Below are positions 20,714 to 32,317 of a stretch of DNA of 64,000 nt, in pieces. The notes below the pieces were generated by a model. It did not search any database and was not told where the DNA came from. It was given only the letters and a program-made list of their open reading frames with translations. Origin of the DNA: Cydia pomonella (lineage: Eukaryota > Arthropoda > Insecta > Lepidoptera > Tortricidae); contig NC_084721.1 of NCBI RefSeq assembly GCF_033807575.1, positions 9,300,001-9,364,000 on the forward strand, given 5' to 3'. Both the position numbers and the translations under genes were made by a program. How positions within the stretch are numbered: position 1 is the stretch's first letter; each line of letters opens with the position of its first letter.

Positions 20714-21090
20714 TATTTCAAAAAATACATTTTGTAAGACCTATCCAACGATATCCCACACTATTGAGATAAAGGGAAAAAAATATTCAAATAATCCATT
20801 TTGTATGGGAGGTACAGTCACGTCTGAAAATATCGGTACGAAAAATGTGCCAAAAATATGTAAACACTACCTTAATATATGGGCAATAAAGTTGTGTATA
20901 CATATTTTTGGCAATTTTTTCGTATCGATATTTTCAGACGTGACCGTACCATAAAAATATTTTTTTATTTTATTTTGCGACTTTTTCGGATTGATTGATT
21001 AATATATCCATGCCAAATTTTAGCTTTCTAGCACTAATGATCACGTAGTTAAGCCTCGGACAGACAAACGGACATGGCGAAGCTACATGT
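20714..21090 (+). repeat. ACCGGCCAAG-family copy, 3' half, interrupted by a MITE
   Basis: CCTATCCAACGATATCCCAC and GTATGGGAGGTAC lie left of the MITE. ATTATTTTGCGACTTTTTCGG-like sequence, ATATCCATGCCAAATTTTAG, GCCTCGGACAGACAAACGGA and CATGGCGAAGC lie right of it. The right part aligns by eye with 6975-7070 of the long copy. The MITE at 20815-20946 splits the copy at GGGAGGTA/TACCATAAA. The very 3' end (ACGGAACCC) is missing. Confidence 0.65.
20813..20948. mobile_element. Hairpin MITE, 132 bp, TA flanks
   Basis: The left arm starts CAGTCACGTCTGAAAATATC and runs to GCCAAAAATATGTA. The right arm is the inverted copy, ending ATATTTTCAGACGTGACCG. TA lies at both edges. The end sequence is related to that of 42006-42139 (CAGTCAAGTG..AAAAATATG), suggesting one TA-targeting superfamily. 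Confidence 0.85.
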
Positions 21091-22111
21091 ATCTTGTTCA
21101 CGGCTTACTCACATGTTAACAAGATGCATGTAACTGCGTCGAAATATCGGGAGCACAATAAAAACAATATAAAAGGTAATCACGGTTTATATCCCGGTCG
21201 ATTTAAGTGTAGTGGTATAATCTCTACTTTGATATGAGTCGGTATCAATAACCGAAACTTTGTCGACCGTAGTTTTGAAGTAATTAAAATATAAGTTTTT
21301 TTTATTATTATTAGTTTTTACAGTTCAGCACGACGTTGAATACTAAGTAATTGCTCTAAATTCCTTGTTTTCACTTAATTGTGTTTCTTAAGAAACAAAG
21401 TTTTCGTCTAGACTGAGAAACGGTTGAATTTATTTTCACGCAATGAAATTGAACAGAAGTAACCTCTGGTTACTCAAACTTGTACTAACGTCGATGTAGA
21501 AGATGGGAGAGATGCAATACGAGTAGGGTGGTTTAACAAATTTAAGTAGCTCAGTTTATTCTCTTCAAGCATATTATTATACCTAAACTATTTTCTTGGA
21601 CAGCTCTTAAGTTTTATCCACAGACGAAGTTTTCAATTTTCCAGATGGTTTTAGTGGATTCAGAGATCAAGTTTCAACAAACATTTTATTTTTGTTTGTA
21701 AAATAACAAAGTTATTGTCTGAGAACTAAACGAAATATCTTTAAAACTCTGCGGGTATGTATTTTATACATTAAGTTAACTATTTCAGTATATGTATATA
21801 TGTATGTGTAGCGACACTCAAAATTTAAAATTTTAACCTTGATTACTTTTAAGTATGTAATAGTTGATGCACCAATGATTTAAATAAAATACATATGAGA
21901 CTTTTATCATTCGAATAAGCTTTTTTGTAAGTAAATCACTTTTTTGTCCATATCCATTCTATATAGTTATTTTATTCAATGTTATCGTATACCTAACTTA
22001 ATTATCGTTATACATAAATAAATAGATACCTAGTGATATATAACACATTGCAGTATTATCTGCAATTAGGACCATAAGCTACCTCAACTCGGACAAGTAA
22101 GTAATACCTGC
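21091..22111. other. No recognisable feature
   Basis: AT-rich, with no repeat ends or coding motif recognised. Confidence 0.45.
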
Positions 22112-22214
22112 CCGCGTAGCCAACGTGCCTATCGTTGACGCTCCGTGGCGAACGAAACGCAATTGTCACAGTCGCACTAATTTGGAAGAGTGATAGAGAG
22201 GGATAACTACGCGG
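22112..22214. repeat. Short GC-richer repeat with inverted CCGCGTAG ends
   Basis: Starts CCGCGTAGCCAACGTGCC, contains ACGCTCCGTGGCGAACGAAA and CGCACTAATTTGGAAGAGTG, and ends CTACGCGG, the inverse of the start. The CGCACTAAT.TGGAAGA string also appears near 54040. It is probably a small non-autonomous element. Confidence 0.5.
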
Positions 22215-22807
22215 CTTGTACCTGTGCTGTGGCATGATCACAAGATAAGCCGGTCAATGATTGGCTGACAAACAAATAACAAACAAGTTGCCGGCTTGCG
22301 ATGCCAGCTTAGTAAAAATAGTTATGTAAACTTAAAAACTTTCTCCTACATAATATTTTGTAAAATGTAACATAGAAAGGCAAACATCTCACTTTTGTTT
22401 TGTGGAAAAACTAGCTAAGTATTTATTTAAATATGTACAATACATGAATTTTAGAGTAGTACACTTTATAACTCGAATACCTACTTACCTGTTTATAAGC
22501 TGATATCGATGTGGCACGTTTGTTTTAGAGAATGATATTATTGTTGCATTCATAATATGGGAGAATAACTTACTTTTTCCTGGTTTGCGTAGAATAAAGT
22601 ATAACCTCTGTGTAGATATCCTTCCACGATCATTTTGGTTGAGGAAGTAGAAACAGGAAAATAATTATCAAGTAAGAACGACTCTTGAGCACATCTTATC
22701 TAATTACACTTCAGGTGAAAATTAATTAAATAAGTATACGAAAATGTCGTGTATTTTTCTTTACTTTTTCAGGTTTAACGTTACTAAGTGTAGGTATAAC
22801 GAAAAAA
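22215..22807. other. No recognisable feature
   Basis: AT-rich. Nothing recognised. Confidence 0.45.
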
Positions 22808-23158
22808 GCGATGGTGGCGGGAAGAGCGTGCGACTTGCAATCCGGAGGTCGCGGGTTCAAACCCCGGCTCGTACCAATGAGTTTTTCGGAACTTATGTAC
22901 GAAATATCATTTGATATTTGCTTTTCGGTGAAGGAAAACATCGTCAGAAAACCGGACTAATATTAATAGTCCAAGATCTAAGTCTGGGATCTTGCTCTAT
23001 AACAAGGCCTAGTTTACCCTTTGGGTTGGAAGGTCAGATGGTAGTCGCTTTCGTAAAAACTAGTGCCTACGCCAAATTTTGGGATTAAATGTCAAACGGA
23101 CCCCAGGTTCCCATGAGCCGTGGCAAAATGCCGGGACAACGCGAGGAAGAAGAAGAAG
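22808..23158 (+). mobile_element. SINE family B, second copy with damaged A box
   Basis: Matches 12863-13188 through TGCGACTTGCAATCCGGAGG, the B box GGTTCAAACCCCGG, the TTTTTCGGAA body and the (GAA)n end. The A-box segment is shortened: TGGTGGCGGGAAGAGCG where the other copy has TGGTGGCCTAGCGGTAAGAG. It carries about 35 extra bases (AGTCCAAGATCTAAGTCTGG region) that the 12.9-kb copy lacks. Confidence 0.9.
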
Positions 23159-24482
23159 TGTAGGTAGAACGTAATACCAAAGAGAATAGAGTATAGAGGC
23201 GTATTGTCAAGGTAAATTTTGTAGTCAAATAAATTTACTGCAATCTTTACACAGGACTAAAACTATTAGAATGACATATGGCTATTCGGCTCCTTGTTCT
23301 TTCACTGATATGTGTTAAATATCAAACCGTGTCGCCATCTAGTCGAGTATATGCCAAAGGTATATCGCCATCTATTCGAGCATAAATTTTTCTTGATTTT
23401 TCGAGGTACGTTTTTTCGTAGACTTTATTTATATTATACGGAATTGGTAATACGTAATTCATAGTGAACATATATGCAGATGTATTGGCCGTATCGTATG
23501 TATATATGTTTGCGTGAAAAAAGTTATTTTGTGAGGCGTTTGACACCATCAGTAGTATTTTATTGGACCGCATTGCGAAAAGCAACGCGCAATATTTTTT
23601 CCGCGTTTAGCAATCCGTGTAGAATCAGTGGTGGTTCAGAGTTACGTGACATTATTTTATCGAGATATATTAGTTTATGTAAGGGTACATTTGTAAAGAT
23701 TTCATATAAGTACTGCATTTGTCGTACAATACAATTAAAATTATGCTTGTAGATCTGCAAAGAGTTTTTTGTATCAGCAAATTGCATGACACATTAATGA
23801 AATGTATCCGGGGCCATCGCTGGCACGTAGGTACTTGATATCAATTATAAACACTGCAATGCACTTTGCATGTGACGTTATAGTACACTCGTATTCATGA
23901 CTCATAATATGACCAGCAGTCATTTGAAGTAGTTTGTTTACAGGCTAAAATGTAAAATATATCTGTTTACACGACAGAGCATTAACCTCTAGTGTGACAG
24001 ACTTACAGATAGAGGCGGCCTTGTGTACGGCTTCTGTAGAATGCCACCCTTTCAGAATATTTGACATTGTCTGAAATGATCAGAGATATGTCATACGCAT
24101 CCTATTTCTATGGAAATGATAGAAATCGCTGTCAATAATGCTGTGATATGCGGCAATATAAGCAATTAAAGCAAATTACTCAATAAATATAATAACAGGT
24201 TTAATATTCACTTGACTCCCAGAACAAAATTAGAAATTTGTTCACTAGTTAGTATATTTAGTTTGAAAACCATATTTAGTTTTAGTCATCAAGGTTGCGC
24301 TTTGCTCCTTATTCTACGATAATAAGGTGTTCAAATGTGCCGGCTTTGTTGTTGACTTTACTTTTTTAAATTACTTGCATGTGGTGTTTACCAGTAAATA
24401 CTTATACATTCAGCAAGTTATTAATGTCTGTATAGACGTCAGTTTCAAAGTAATAAGTGTTGAAACATAGTTATTTGTACAA
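23159..24482. other. No recognisable feature
   Basis: AT-rich. A short near-duplicate TCGCCATCTA(G/T)TCGAG(T/C)AT at about 23332-23350 and 23365-23383 is the only structure seen. The frames at 23322-23787 on both strands overlap each other and show no domain. Confidence 0.45.
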
Positions 24483-24645
24483 CAAGAGAGCAAAGTTTGA
24501 TATTTCTTCGAGTGCTTATTTTGAGTCCCGTGTAACCGTAGCGAGTGAATCTTATTTAGAATCTTGAGCGCTGTAAGGGACTCAAAAGCGCACGAGATGT
24601 AAATAACTTTGATCTCGTGTAGTACACAAAATTGTACACGATAGC
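24483..24645. repeat. Probable degenerate hairpin element
   Basis: CAAAGTTTGATATTTCTTCG and GAGTGCTTATTTTGAGTCCC on the left roughly invert to GGGACTCAAAAGCGCACGAG and ATAACTTTGATCTCGTG on the right. The pairing is imperfect and offset, so this is an old inverted-repeat element at best. Confidence 0.4.
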
Positions 24646-25233
24646 AGTGTGAACATATTTAAAAGGTAAAAATACAACCTGTGAAAATGTAATCCGTCTT
24701 CGTCACTATTTCATTCATGTTTCTTAACGTATTCTAACAATTAATTTTAATTACCGCAATAAAACAAAACGAAAGAAATTTCAATAAAATAATACAGAAA
24801 TAATGAAGTAAAGAACATTGACAGGTCAATCGACAACGTTTTTCTTGTAACAAAAATTTTTGTAAGATACGGTCTGAATTGCGGATACAACTATTTGTCA
24901 ACTATAGTTAAGATCGTTAAAAGTAGAATTATTGACTTTGCGTAACAATTGCGTATTTTTTAAGTTCATTGTTTTGATTGTATAATAAAATACGTAAAAT
25001 ATGGAGTTTTTACAAATTTTAAACTTTTATTTCATTAATTAATTATTACGATTGAGATTACACACTCCTCTAAGACTGACAATAAGGTCGTGTAATAAAT
25101 ATATTTATTGTTGGAACGTTGGCTTGTAAAGGCGTCCGTGAACTCGACCGTACACTTCGTGCACGAAATACGGAAAGTTGACGAAAGGGATGAAGCAATA
25201 TGATGTTCGCTGCGGCCGGACACCTGGGCTATA
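24646..25233. other. No recognisable feature
   Basis: AT-rich. No coding motif or repeat end recognised. Confidence 0.45.
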
Positions 25234-25347
25234 ACCGCGAAAATCGAAGTTCGTCATTTGCGGGCATTGTTCTTTGTCGCTCTAATTACGTCTTAGTGAG
25301 AGTAAAAGAGAAAGATCCCGCAATTTGCGGATTTCGGTTTTCGCGGT
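25234..25347. mobile_element. Hairpin MITE, 114 bp
   Basis: Left ACCGCGAAAATCGAAGTTCG and CATTTGCGGG invert to CCCGCAATTTGCGGATTTCG and TTTTCGCGGT on the right. The unpaired centre is about 40 bases (TCGCTCTAATTACG region). It has no coding capacity. Confidence 0.75.
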
Positions 25348-25730
25348 AGGCGGAGGTTACCGCCGGAGGTTGGGATTAGTAATTTGAGCACATTTCGCTT
25401 CTTGGATATTTATGCGCGAACTATATTTACCTAAACATCTCAACAAAGACCTTAGGAAGGATAGTTATCGATAAAGCACTAAATAGCGTGGCACTTCACT
25501 ATTGCTCTTGCATATAGGAATTTTGTAATTAGCTGAATTACCTTTAATTTACTAAGGTATCCGTGTTAAGTAACGTTAGAATTTTGATTAGGTATTTACA
25601 TGCTTGCTATGATTGCGGCACCAAATGACCGCACATGAGGCATCCTTGTTGTATATTTTGAATTGTTTACTCTCCGGTGGTATATGGTCCACTGACAGCG
25701 TTGTTGCGCTTTACGCCTCGACGCATACGG
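25348..25730. other. No recognisable feature
   Basis: AT-rich spacer between a MITE and the tandem duplication. Nothing recognised. Confidence 0.45.
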
Positions 25731-26118
25731 GCATTTTTTTATGTCACGTCCTCTCTCCTATAGGCGCACTACGACGCCCTTTCTTCATCCTCCAATATTT
25801 TTTTTATGCATACGTACTTGTTTTGATGTGTCATTTTTTTATCTATCGGCTAAAGGGCGTGAAATAAATTATAGGATCAAATATACTGAATCAATTTATT
25901 GCAGAAGCATTACTAATGCATTATTAAATACAGGCATTTTTTCTGTCATGTCCTCTCTCCTAATAGGCGCACACGTCGCCCTTTCTTCAACCTCCAATTT
26001 TTTTATACATACGTACTTGTTTTGATTTGGTATATTTTTATCTATCGGTTGAAGGGCGTGAAATAAATTATAGGATCAAATAAACTGAATCAATTTATTG
26101 CAGAAGCATTACTAATGC
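25731..26118. repeat. Tandem duplication, two ~187-bp units
   Basis: Unit 1 is 25731-25919 and unit 2 is 25934-26118, in the same orientation and separated by 14 bases. Shared blocks are GCATTTTTT, GTCCTCTCTCCTA, CGCCCTTTCTTCA, ATACGTACTTGTTTTGAT, TTTATCTATCGG, AAGGGCGTGAAATAAATTAT and GAATCAATTTATTGCAGAAG. Each unit ends GCATTACTAATGC. Divergence is a handful of substitutions and small indels. The small frames over this region follow from the duplication and are not genes. The array abuts the truncated 5' end of the next LINE. Confidence 0.9.
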
Positions 26119-28741
26119 GGTGTTACTAGCACATTGTTGCAGCACTGAGACAAAGGTGAAACCACTGTCTACCACCTTGAACAAAATGAGTGACGAATTG
26201 AACATTCTAACATACTACAATTATTCGACACTTATGCTCCGATACGTAAGCACGTCATAAAAGAATCCTCGAAACCTTGGTTAACTCCGAACGTGCGGTA
26301 CATGATGGTTCTCCGTAATAATGCTCAAAGAAAGTATAGACACACCAAGTCTGATACGGACAAAATTAATTATAAAAACTTGAAACATCTAGTAAATACC
26401 AGCTTGCATTTCGAACAGAAGGCTTACTTTAATCAAAACATTAATCTTAATCTTAACCATCCTAAACTTCTTTGGAAAAACCTTAAGGAAAACATATTAC
26501 CTAATTTCAAAACCGAAGCAGACATACCAAATCAGTTTGATAACCCTACAGCTATGAATATTACTTTTCTAGACGTACCTGGTAATAATATACCAAACTG
26601 CGATAACATAATGTATTTTGGGAATAACTTATATGGTAATTCATCTTTCCAACTATCAACTGTAACTGAAAGCGTCGTCAGTAAACTATTACTTCACATA
26701 AAATCTAACGCCATTGGTTATGATGGTATTAATTTTGACATGATTTTGATGACGCTTCCTCGCACCTTGGGTGTTATCACTGATTTAATCAATTGCTCTA
26801 TTACAACCTCCGCATTCCCATCATTATGGAAAACAGCTGTTGTCCGCCCTATTCCAAAAACGAATGATCCAATTGATCTAAAAGATTTTCGACCTATAAG
26901 TATACTGCCTTTCTTGTCAAAAATTTTAGAGAAAGTGGTATATGACCAAGTATCCAAGTACTTGGAAAATAACATTTTACCCGAAATGCAGTCGGGCTTT
27001 AGGCGAGGTCGTAGCACTAGCACTGCGCTTCATGATGTAGTGGACGAAGTTCTTGCTGGCCAAGACCTGGGCAAGGGAACTGCTTTGGTGCTGCTCGACT
27101 TTTCGAGAGCTTTTGACTGCATAAATATTCCACTTCTTTTGGCAAAGCTACATTATTATGGTTTCGATTACCGCACTATCAGATGGTTCGAGGGCTACTT
27201 TAAAAACAGGAAACAGTTGGTCAAGATAAGTCGTAGTGACGGTAGCTCTATATCATCGGAGCCAATACCTGTGACAAGAGGTGTCCCGCAGGGTTCTATT
27301 TTAGGTCCCTTGCTCTTTATTTTGTACAGTGTCGGCACGTCCAATGCATTAATCATTGTAAATACCATTTATATGCGGATGATCTTCAAATATATTTTTC
27401 TTTCTTTCCCAACGACACGGACTCAGCAGTCGCTAAAATAAACACCGATCTTAAACGTATTTCGGAATGGGCCTCTGAAAACTGCTTGGTTCTCAACCCC
27501 ATAAAGTCCAAATATATGATCCTGGGTTCACCGCACCAGATAAACGTCATCACAGCCTATAATCCTGTAATAGAAATTAATGGTATGAATGTGGCTCAGG
27601 TTACTGAAGCGAGAAATCTTGGACTTTTGATGGATAGTAACCTCCGCTTCGAAAAACACATAGCGGAAACATTCCAGTACTGTATGTACCGTTTAAAGGT
27701 TTTATACAATATTCGTGAATTACTGAGTGTAGATCTACGAGTGAGACTATGCGAAGCCCTTATTCTATCGAAATTAAATTACTGTATTACTGTATATGGA
27801 CCTTGCCTCTTGGGACGCTCGCAGCGCTGCATTCAGAGGGTCCAAAATGCATGTGCCAGGTTCTGTTACAATATTCCCCCGCGGACTCATGTCACCCCAT
27901 TTATAAATAACGGAAACTGGCTCAAAATGCTACCACGTCAGGATCTAATGTTGGCATGCTTACTGTTTGATGTAATAAACACTCAGACTCCAAGCTATCT
28001 GTACAAAAAACTGGTTTGGTCAACAAACAGAAGCTGTCACTCGGTTAGAGCCCCGCGTATTCTGATGCTGCAGCCTCAAAAATACCGCGCTGCTGCCTTT
28101 AGGGGAAGTTTTAGGTATCGGGCCACCAAATGTTGGAACAACATACCTCCACCAATCAGAATATTAAAAAGTAAGCCTCAATTTAAAATTAAATTACGCC
28201 AATACCTATTAGAAACTCAAAAACTAAGTGCCTAAAACTTAACCCCACCTGATCACACCATTACCTGCCGTTACCTATCCACTTGCGTTCACATCGTGTA
28301 AATTCATAAGTATAATAACTACGTGACATATTTTTCTTGCAAATATTTACAGTACCTACATACACACAGTACAAATATATGTAACATGCATAAGTATATA
28401 TTTAAACATATAAGTACATTGACTAGTGCTGCACTGGTCGTTTATTAGTGTAGGTTTTAAGGTTCTGACGGAAGATCAGCGCTGTGGTCTCCGCAGCATT
28501 TATGCTGAGTCAGCGCCTATTCTTTACCACAACACATGACCCTCTACTAATATCTCTATTAATCTAAAAATAAGACATGTAATACATTTGATTGTTGACG
28601 TAATTATTGATATTAGTGTCAAACTGTATGTTACTTTTTCTTTGTCTCTTGTCAATTTTCTTTCTCTCTTGTTATTTGTTTGTGTCACAAAGCATGTAAG
28701 TTGTGGTTGAATAAAGATTTTATCTATCTATCTATCTATCT
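26119..28741 (+). mobile_element. 5'-truncated non-LTR retrotransposon with (TATC)n tail
   Basis: The element starts in the linker between endonuclease and RT and runs through RT, the C-terminal domain and a ~480-bp 3' UTR. It ends TTGAATAAAGATTTTATC followed by (TATC)n at 28719-28741. There is an AATAAA signal just before the tail. The 5' endonuclease and ORF1 are absent, the common outcome of incomplete target-primed reverse transcription. The short tandem tail and the RT motifs place it in the CR1/Jockey group. Confidence 0.85.
26190..28235 (+). pseudogene. LINE ORF2 reverse transcriptase, frameshifted
   Basis: Upstream of the long frame, LFDTYAPIRKHVIKESSKPW is the usual end of the endonuclease-RT linker, in the same frame as the RT. 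A stop and frame change lie near 26200. The RT core reads DFRPISILPFLSKILEKVVY, QSGFRRGRST, VLLDFSRAFDCIN and RGVPQGSILGPLLF. After ILYS the frame is lost. The catalytic YADD is at 27372-27383 in the next frame, which then reads unbroken through INTDLKRISEWASENCLVLNP to WNNIPPPIRILKS and the stop at 28233-28235. So one frameshift, probably with a small loss, lies between about 27325 and 27355. All catalytic blocks are present but cannot be translated as one chain. Confidence 0.9.
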
Positions 28742-28989
28742 AATGGCGACAGTAATGCAGATTCGAAAGCAATTCCATTTATCACGAAAATTGCCTGTGA
28801 CATCACCTATTTGCCGCTGCTGCAGCGCTAAATCCTAAATAGTTTGTGCTCTCATAGCGTGTGCAGTACAACCATTCTTACGCACACCAGCTTTGTGGCG
28901 CTTATTTAATCGCATAGCATGCTTTTGACGGCAAGCGGCAGATGAGTAAAGTTTCCTTTTAAGGGTAAACTTAGTAGTAGTAAGTACTA
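28742..28989. other. No recognisable feature
   Basis: Spacer between two LINE remnants, ending in a short AGTAGTAGTAAGTACTAAGTAG simple stretch. Confidence 0.4.
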
Positions 28990-29470
28990 AGTAGTAGTAG
29001 TAAACTGTTTATTGTACAAAAACACATAATAATATGAACTTACAATTAGTAAAAGCTAAGTACAAAGGCGAACTTATGCCTTCAAGGGATCTCTTCCAGT
29101 AAACCTTTGAGTAGATGAGAGGAGAGAGTGAGAAGAGTACAACAAGACACCAGAAAGTAGAGGATATAAATACATACAATATTTTTATAGGATAAACATA
29201 CATATATTACACAAAAAAGTAATAGAGAAATTAAGCTAAAAAAAATGAATGAAAAAAGTGGAAAATAATTAGTATACACTAGGAACACTAAGAAAGGAAA
29301 ATTATTCAGCAGTCAGATAACCACAGCTTCTTCAACCTAACCTTGAGCGACGCAACCGATTGTGGTTCTCTGAGCGGAATAGGCAGCTCATTCCACAGTT
29401 AGACCGCACGCACTGCGAAATTTGTCGTATCCACGATTCTTATTGGATTCTTAGACTGTTTAATTCGGTT
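28990..29470 (-). pseudogene. LINE 3' fragment, antisense
   Basis: On the minus strand, 29400-29310 reads LWNELPIPLREPQSVASLKV then RLKKLWLSDC and a TGA, the typical last residues of a CR1/Jockey-group ORF2 ('WN.LP..LR...S...FK..LK'). It continues with a 3' UTR (CATCTACTCAAAGGTTTACT block) to a TTTTTGTACAATAAACAGTT end at about 28995. No RT core is present. Confidence 0.7.
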
Positions 29471-29861
29471 TAACTAATGGTCAACTATTGCTTATATACA
29501 AGCATACAATCTTATAACACTGAATTCCTAATCACGGCGATATACGTTTATCTTAACTGGATTAGCGCGTGCGCTAACTGCAGTCCAGCTATCAGCATGC
29601 GCTGATAATATTTTATTCACTCGCACAATGCATAAATAGGCAATAAGAGTACAGCTTTGAGGTTGTTCATCCAGGCAAATATACATTGATTGAGTAAGCT
29701 ACGTAAAATCTAAGACAATTTCGTGCTTCGAATTTGAAAGGTAAACGAGATCCATACATTTTGCGGTAAATCTGTCAAAAGTTGACGTTTGACAACTCAA
29801 TGGCCGCAAAACATATGGTGCAGTACAGCGCCATCTGTTTTATATGTGAAACTCAGGGGCA
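29471..29861. other. No recognisable feature
   Basis: No repeat ends or coding motif recognised. Confidence 0.4.
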
Positions 29862-30464
29862 CGTTTTTTAGGGTTCCGTAGCCAAATGGCAAAAAACGGA
29901 ACCCTTATAGATTCGTCATGTCTGTCCGTCTGTCCGTTTATGTCACAGCCATGCACTTTTTTTCCGAAACTATAAGAACTATACTGTTCAAACTTGGTAA
30001 GTAGATGTTTTCTATGTACCGCATTAAGATTTTCACACAAAAATAGAAAAAAAAAAAAAATTGGGGGTTCCCCATACTTAGAACTGAAACTCAAAAATGT
30101 TTTTTTCATCAAACCCATACGTGTGGGGTATCTATGGATAGGTCTTCAAAAATGATATTGAGGTTTCTAATATCATTTTTAGGGTTCCGTAGCCAAATGG
30201 CAAAAAACAGAACCCTTATTTTCTAAACTGAATAGTTTGCGCGAGAGACACTTCCAAAGTGGTAAAACGTGTGTCCCCCCCCCCCCCTGTAACTTCTAAA
30301 ATAAGAGAATGATAAAACTAAAAAAAAATATATGATTACATTACCATGCAAACTTCCACCGAAAATTGGTTTGAACGAGATCTAGTAAGTAGTTTTTTTA
30401 ATACGTCATAAATGGTACGGAACCCTTCATGGGCGAGTCCGACTCGCATTTGGTCGCTTTTTCT
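29862..30464 (-). repeat. ACCGGCCAAG-family copy on the minus strand, with internal direct repeat
   Basis: The plus strand starts GTTTTTTAGGGTTCCGTAGC, the inverse of the family's 3' end, and ends GAGTCCGACTCGCATTTGGT then CGCTTTTT, the inverse of its head. A 39-bp string beginning AGGGTTCCGTAGCCAAATGG occurs twice (29870-29908 and 30181-30219), so two copies, or one copy with a duplicated end, are joined here. Contains (A)14 near 30047 and a run of 13 C at 30275-30287. Confidence 0.75.
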
Positions 30465-31384
30465 TAGACGTTACCTCTCTAATTATAATCAATTCTCTTA
30501 AATCCAGGTAACTACGTCGGGCTGTCGGGGTGTCAGGGCATCTAGATCATCAGCTGGGCCAGGATATACATTTCTTTACTTTAATATATTGCAATAAGGT
30601 GATGTGAAATGTATACATATCTGAAAATAATATGAACTCGACTGTACCGCAAAATCTGTTGTCATGATTTAAATGAGCTAATATGATTATGTACATACAC
30701 CAAAATGAACGGATGATTTAACATTTTACATTGATCATATTTATTATTAAACATTTGCGGTTTGTGGTGACAGTTTCGCTTTAAAAGTGTGCAAATCCAG
30801 CTTTAGACATGTTCAATACTGTTATAGAGTATGTGATATGTATAATGCTTTGAATGAATTTCCAGGGATAACGAGCTTAGTATAACTACCCACATATTGT
30901 TAAGGCCTACTCTTCTATCAATACTTGTTTTTTATATTTCAGTTATCGTTGGATATACAAATCCCTTTGTAGTCAGAGGTACGATGTGTGTCAACATTTT
31001 TAATTTTTTTTTATTTATTTATTTAGGTAAACAAACAGTCACTACAAGAAAGGCTTAAATATAAAGTATTTTAAACACTGTTTACAGTATGTGTGACCAA
31101 CACCGTTCACCACTTCTTAATTAGGTACAATTAGTTAGATTATTCGGATATTTTTTTATACAAGTTTTACAACACTGGATCTGAAGGCTCCGGGAGGCAT
31201 TAACATCGGTATGTATTCCTGGGATAACAGCTATTGTTTTATTTATACAAGGACACTCGTTTGATGAATCAAGGGATATACTTCGCATCTATGACGAAAG
31301 CGTTCCAAGGGTAACTGGGCGTTTGTCTTGGAACCGGTTTGCTGCGCCGCAGAATATGTACAGCCACAGAAGTATACTTAAGAG
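30465..31384. other. No clear feature
   Basis: AT-rich. At about 31008-31030 a TTTTATTTATTTATTTAGGT stretch could be the tail of an antisense retroelement, but no matching body was recognised. Confidence 0.4.
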
Positions 31385-31756
31385 TTAAGACGGAAGGAGA
31401 CGGTTGCTTCTCCATACAAACGTAGTCCCCATTTTCCTCTCTGAATAATTGACATTATGGAAAATATTTTTACATAATTTGATAGATATTAACTATAGCT
31501 ATGTCCCTACGTTTGACATCTTTCGATTTTTTGATTATTGTAAAAATTAGGATCGAAGACATATTTTATACAAAGTTTTAAGCTCTACTCTTATAATAAT
31601 TAAAAATGTGAAAAAAAAACGAACGTAGGGGCATAGATGTGGTTGATATACAATAAATTGTGTCAAACTATTTTCAATAATGTGAATATCCAGAGAGGAA
31701 AATGAGGACTACGTTTGAAAAGGCGATTTCGCACGGGCCCTCCACTTTCGTCTTAA
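31385..31756. mobile_element. Inverted-repeat element, 372 bp
   Basis: Left TTAAGACGGAAGGAGACGGT with ACGTAGTCCCCATTTTCCTC inverts to right GAGGAAAATGAGGACTACGT and CCACTTTCGTCTTAA. Pairing is strong in the inner arms (the CTACGT/CTCTCTG blocks) and looser at the outer ends. An inner pair CCCTACGTTTGACATC / GAACGTAGGGGCATAG is also inverted. No coding capacity. Confidence 0.65.
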
Positions 31757-31797
31757 AGGCGAAAGCGCACCTATAGAAAAAATAAGAAAATTTATTA

Positions 31798-32289
31798 TAC
31801 ACCGTGTTTTTTTTATTTCCATTAATTTCAAGCTGAGCTTGAAATAGTAATAATTATTTAATTATTTATTATTTCCTGTGCTTAAATTAAGTAACTTTCT
31901 CAAAGACACCGGTATTCTAACTAACTCCATTTCGGAGATAATCAATATTTTATTTTTATCTTATAAAGCCCTTACGAGTGTGTACACTTACCTTAGGGCC
32001 CGTTCACATATTGATTAGGGTTTAGTACGGGTTAATACATTTGCTACTAAACGTAAGTACTATCTCGGACCATCGATGTTCGAAATCACATTGACATGTC
32101 ACAGTTTGAGATAAATGTAATGCCCGTGCAACAACAGCGCTATATGCAACATTTAATTACTTTTTATAACAAAAAAATTTTAAAAAAATATTTAAAAAAT
32201 TTTTTTTTTTTTAAATTAACTATGTCATGTAGTTTAAACGTACTTACCAATACCCCGAAGTTAACGGAATTCAATAAAAACACGGTGTA
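31798..32289. mobile_element. CACCGTG-end MITE, copy 1 (488 bp)
   Basis: Starts CACCGTGTTTTTTTTATTTC at 31800 and ends AATAAAAACACGGTG at 32287, with TA on both sides. The interior matches 36813-37220: AAGTAACTTTCTCAAA, ATCTTATAAAGCCCTTACG, ACTAAACGTAAGTACTATCTC, CGATGTTCGAAAT and AACGTACTTACC. It has about 80 extra bases near the left end (TTCAAGCTGAGCTTGAA, itself a palindrome). Non-autonomous, TA-targeting. Confidence 0.85.
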
Positions 32290-32317
32290 TAATTACACAG
32301 CGTTACTAAAGCTTCGC

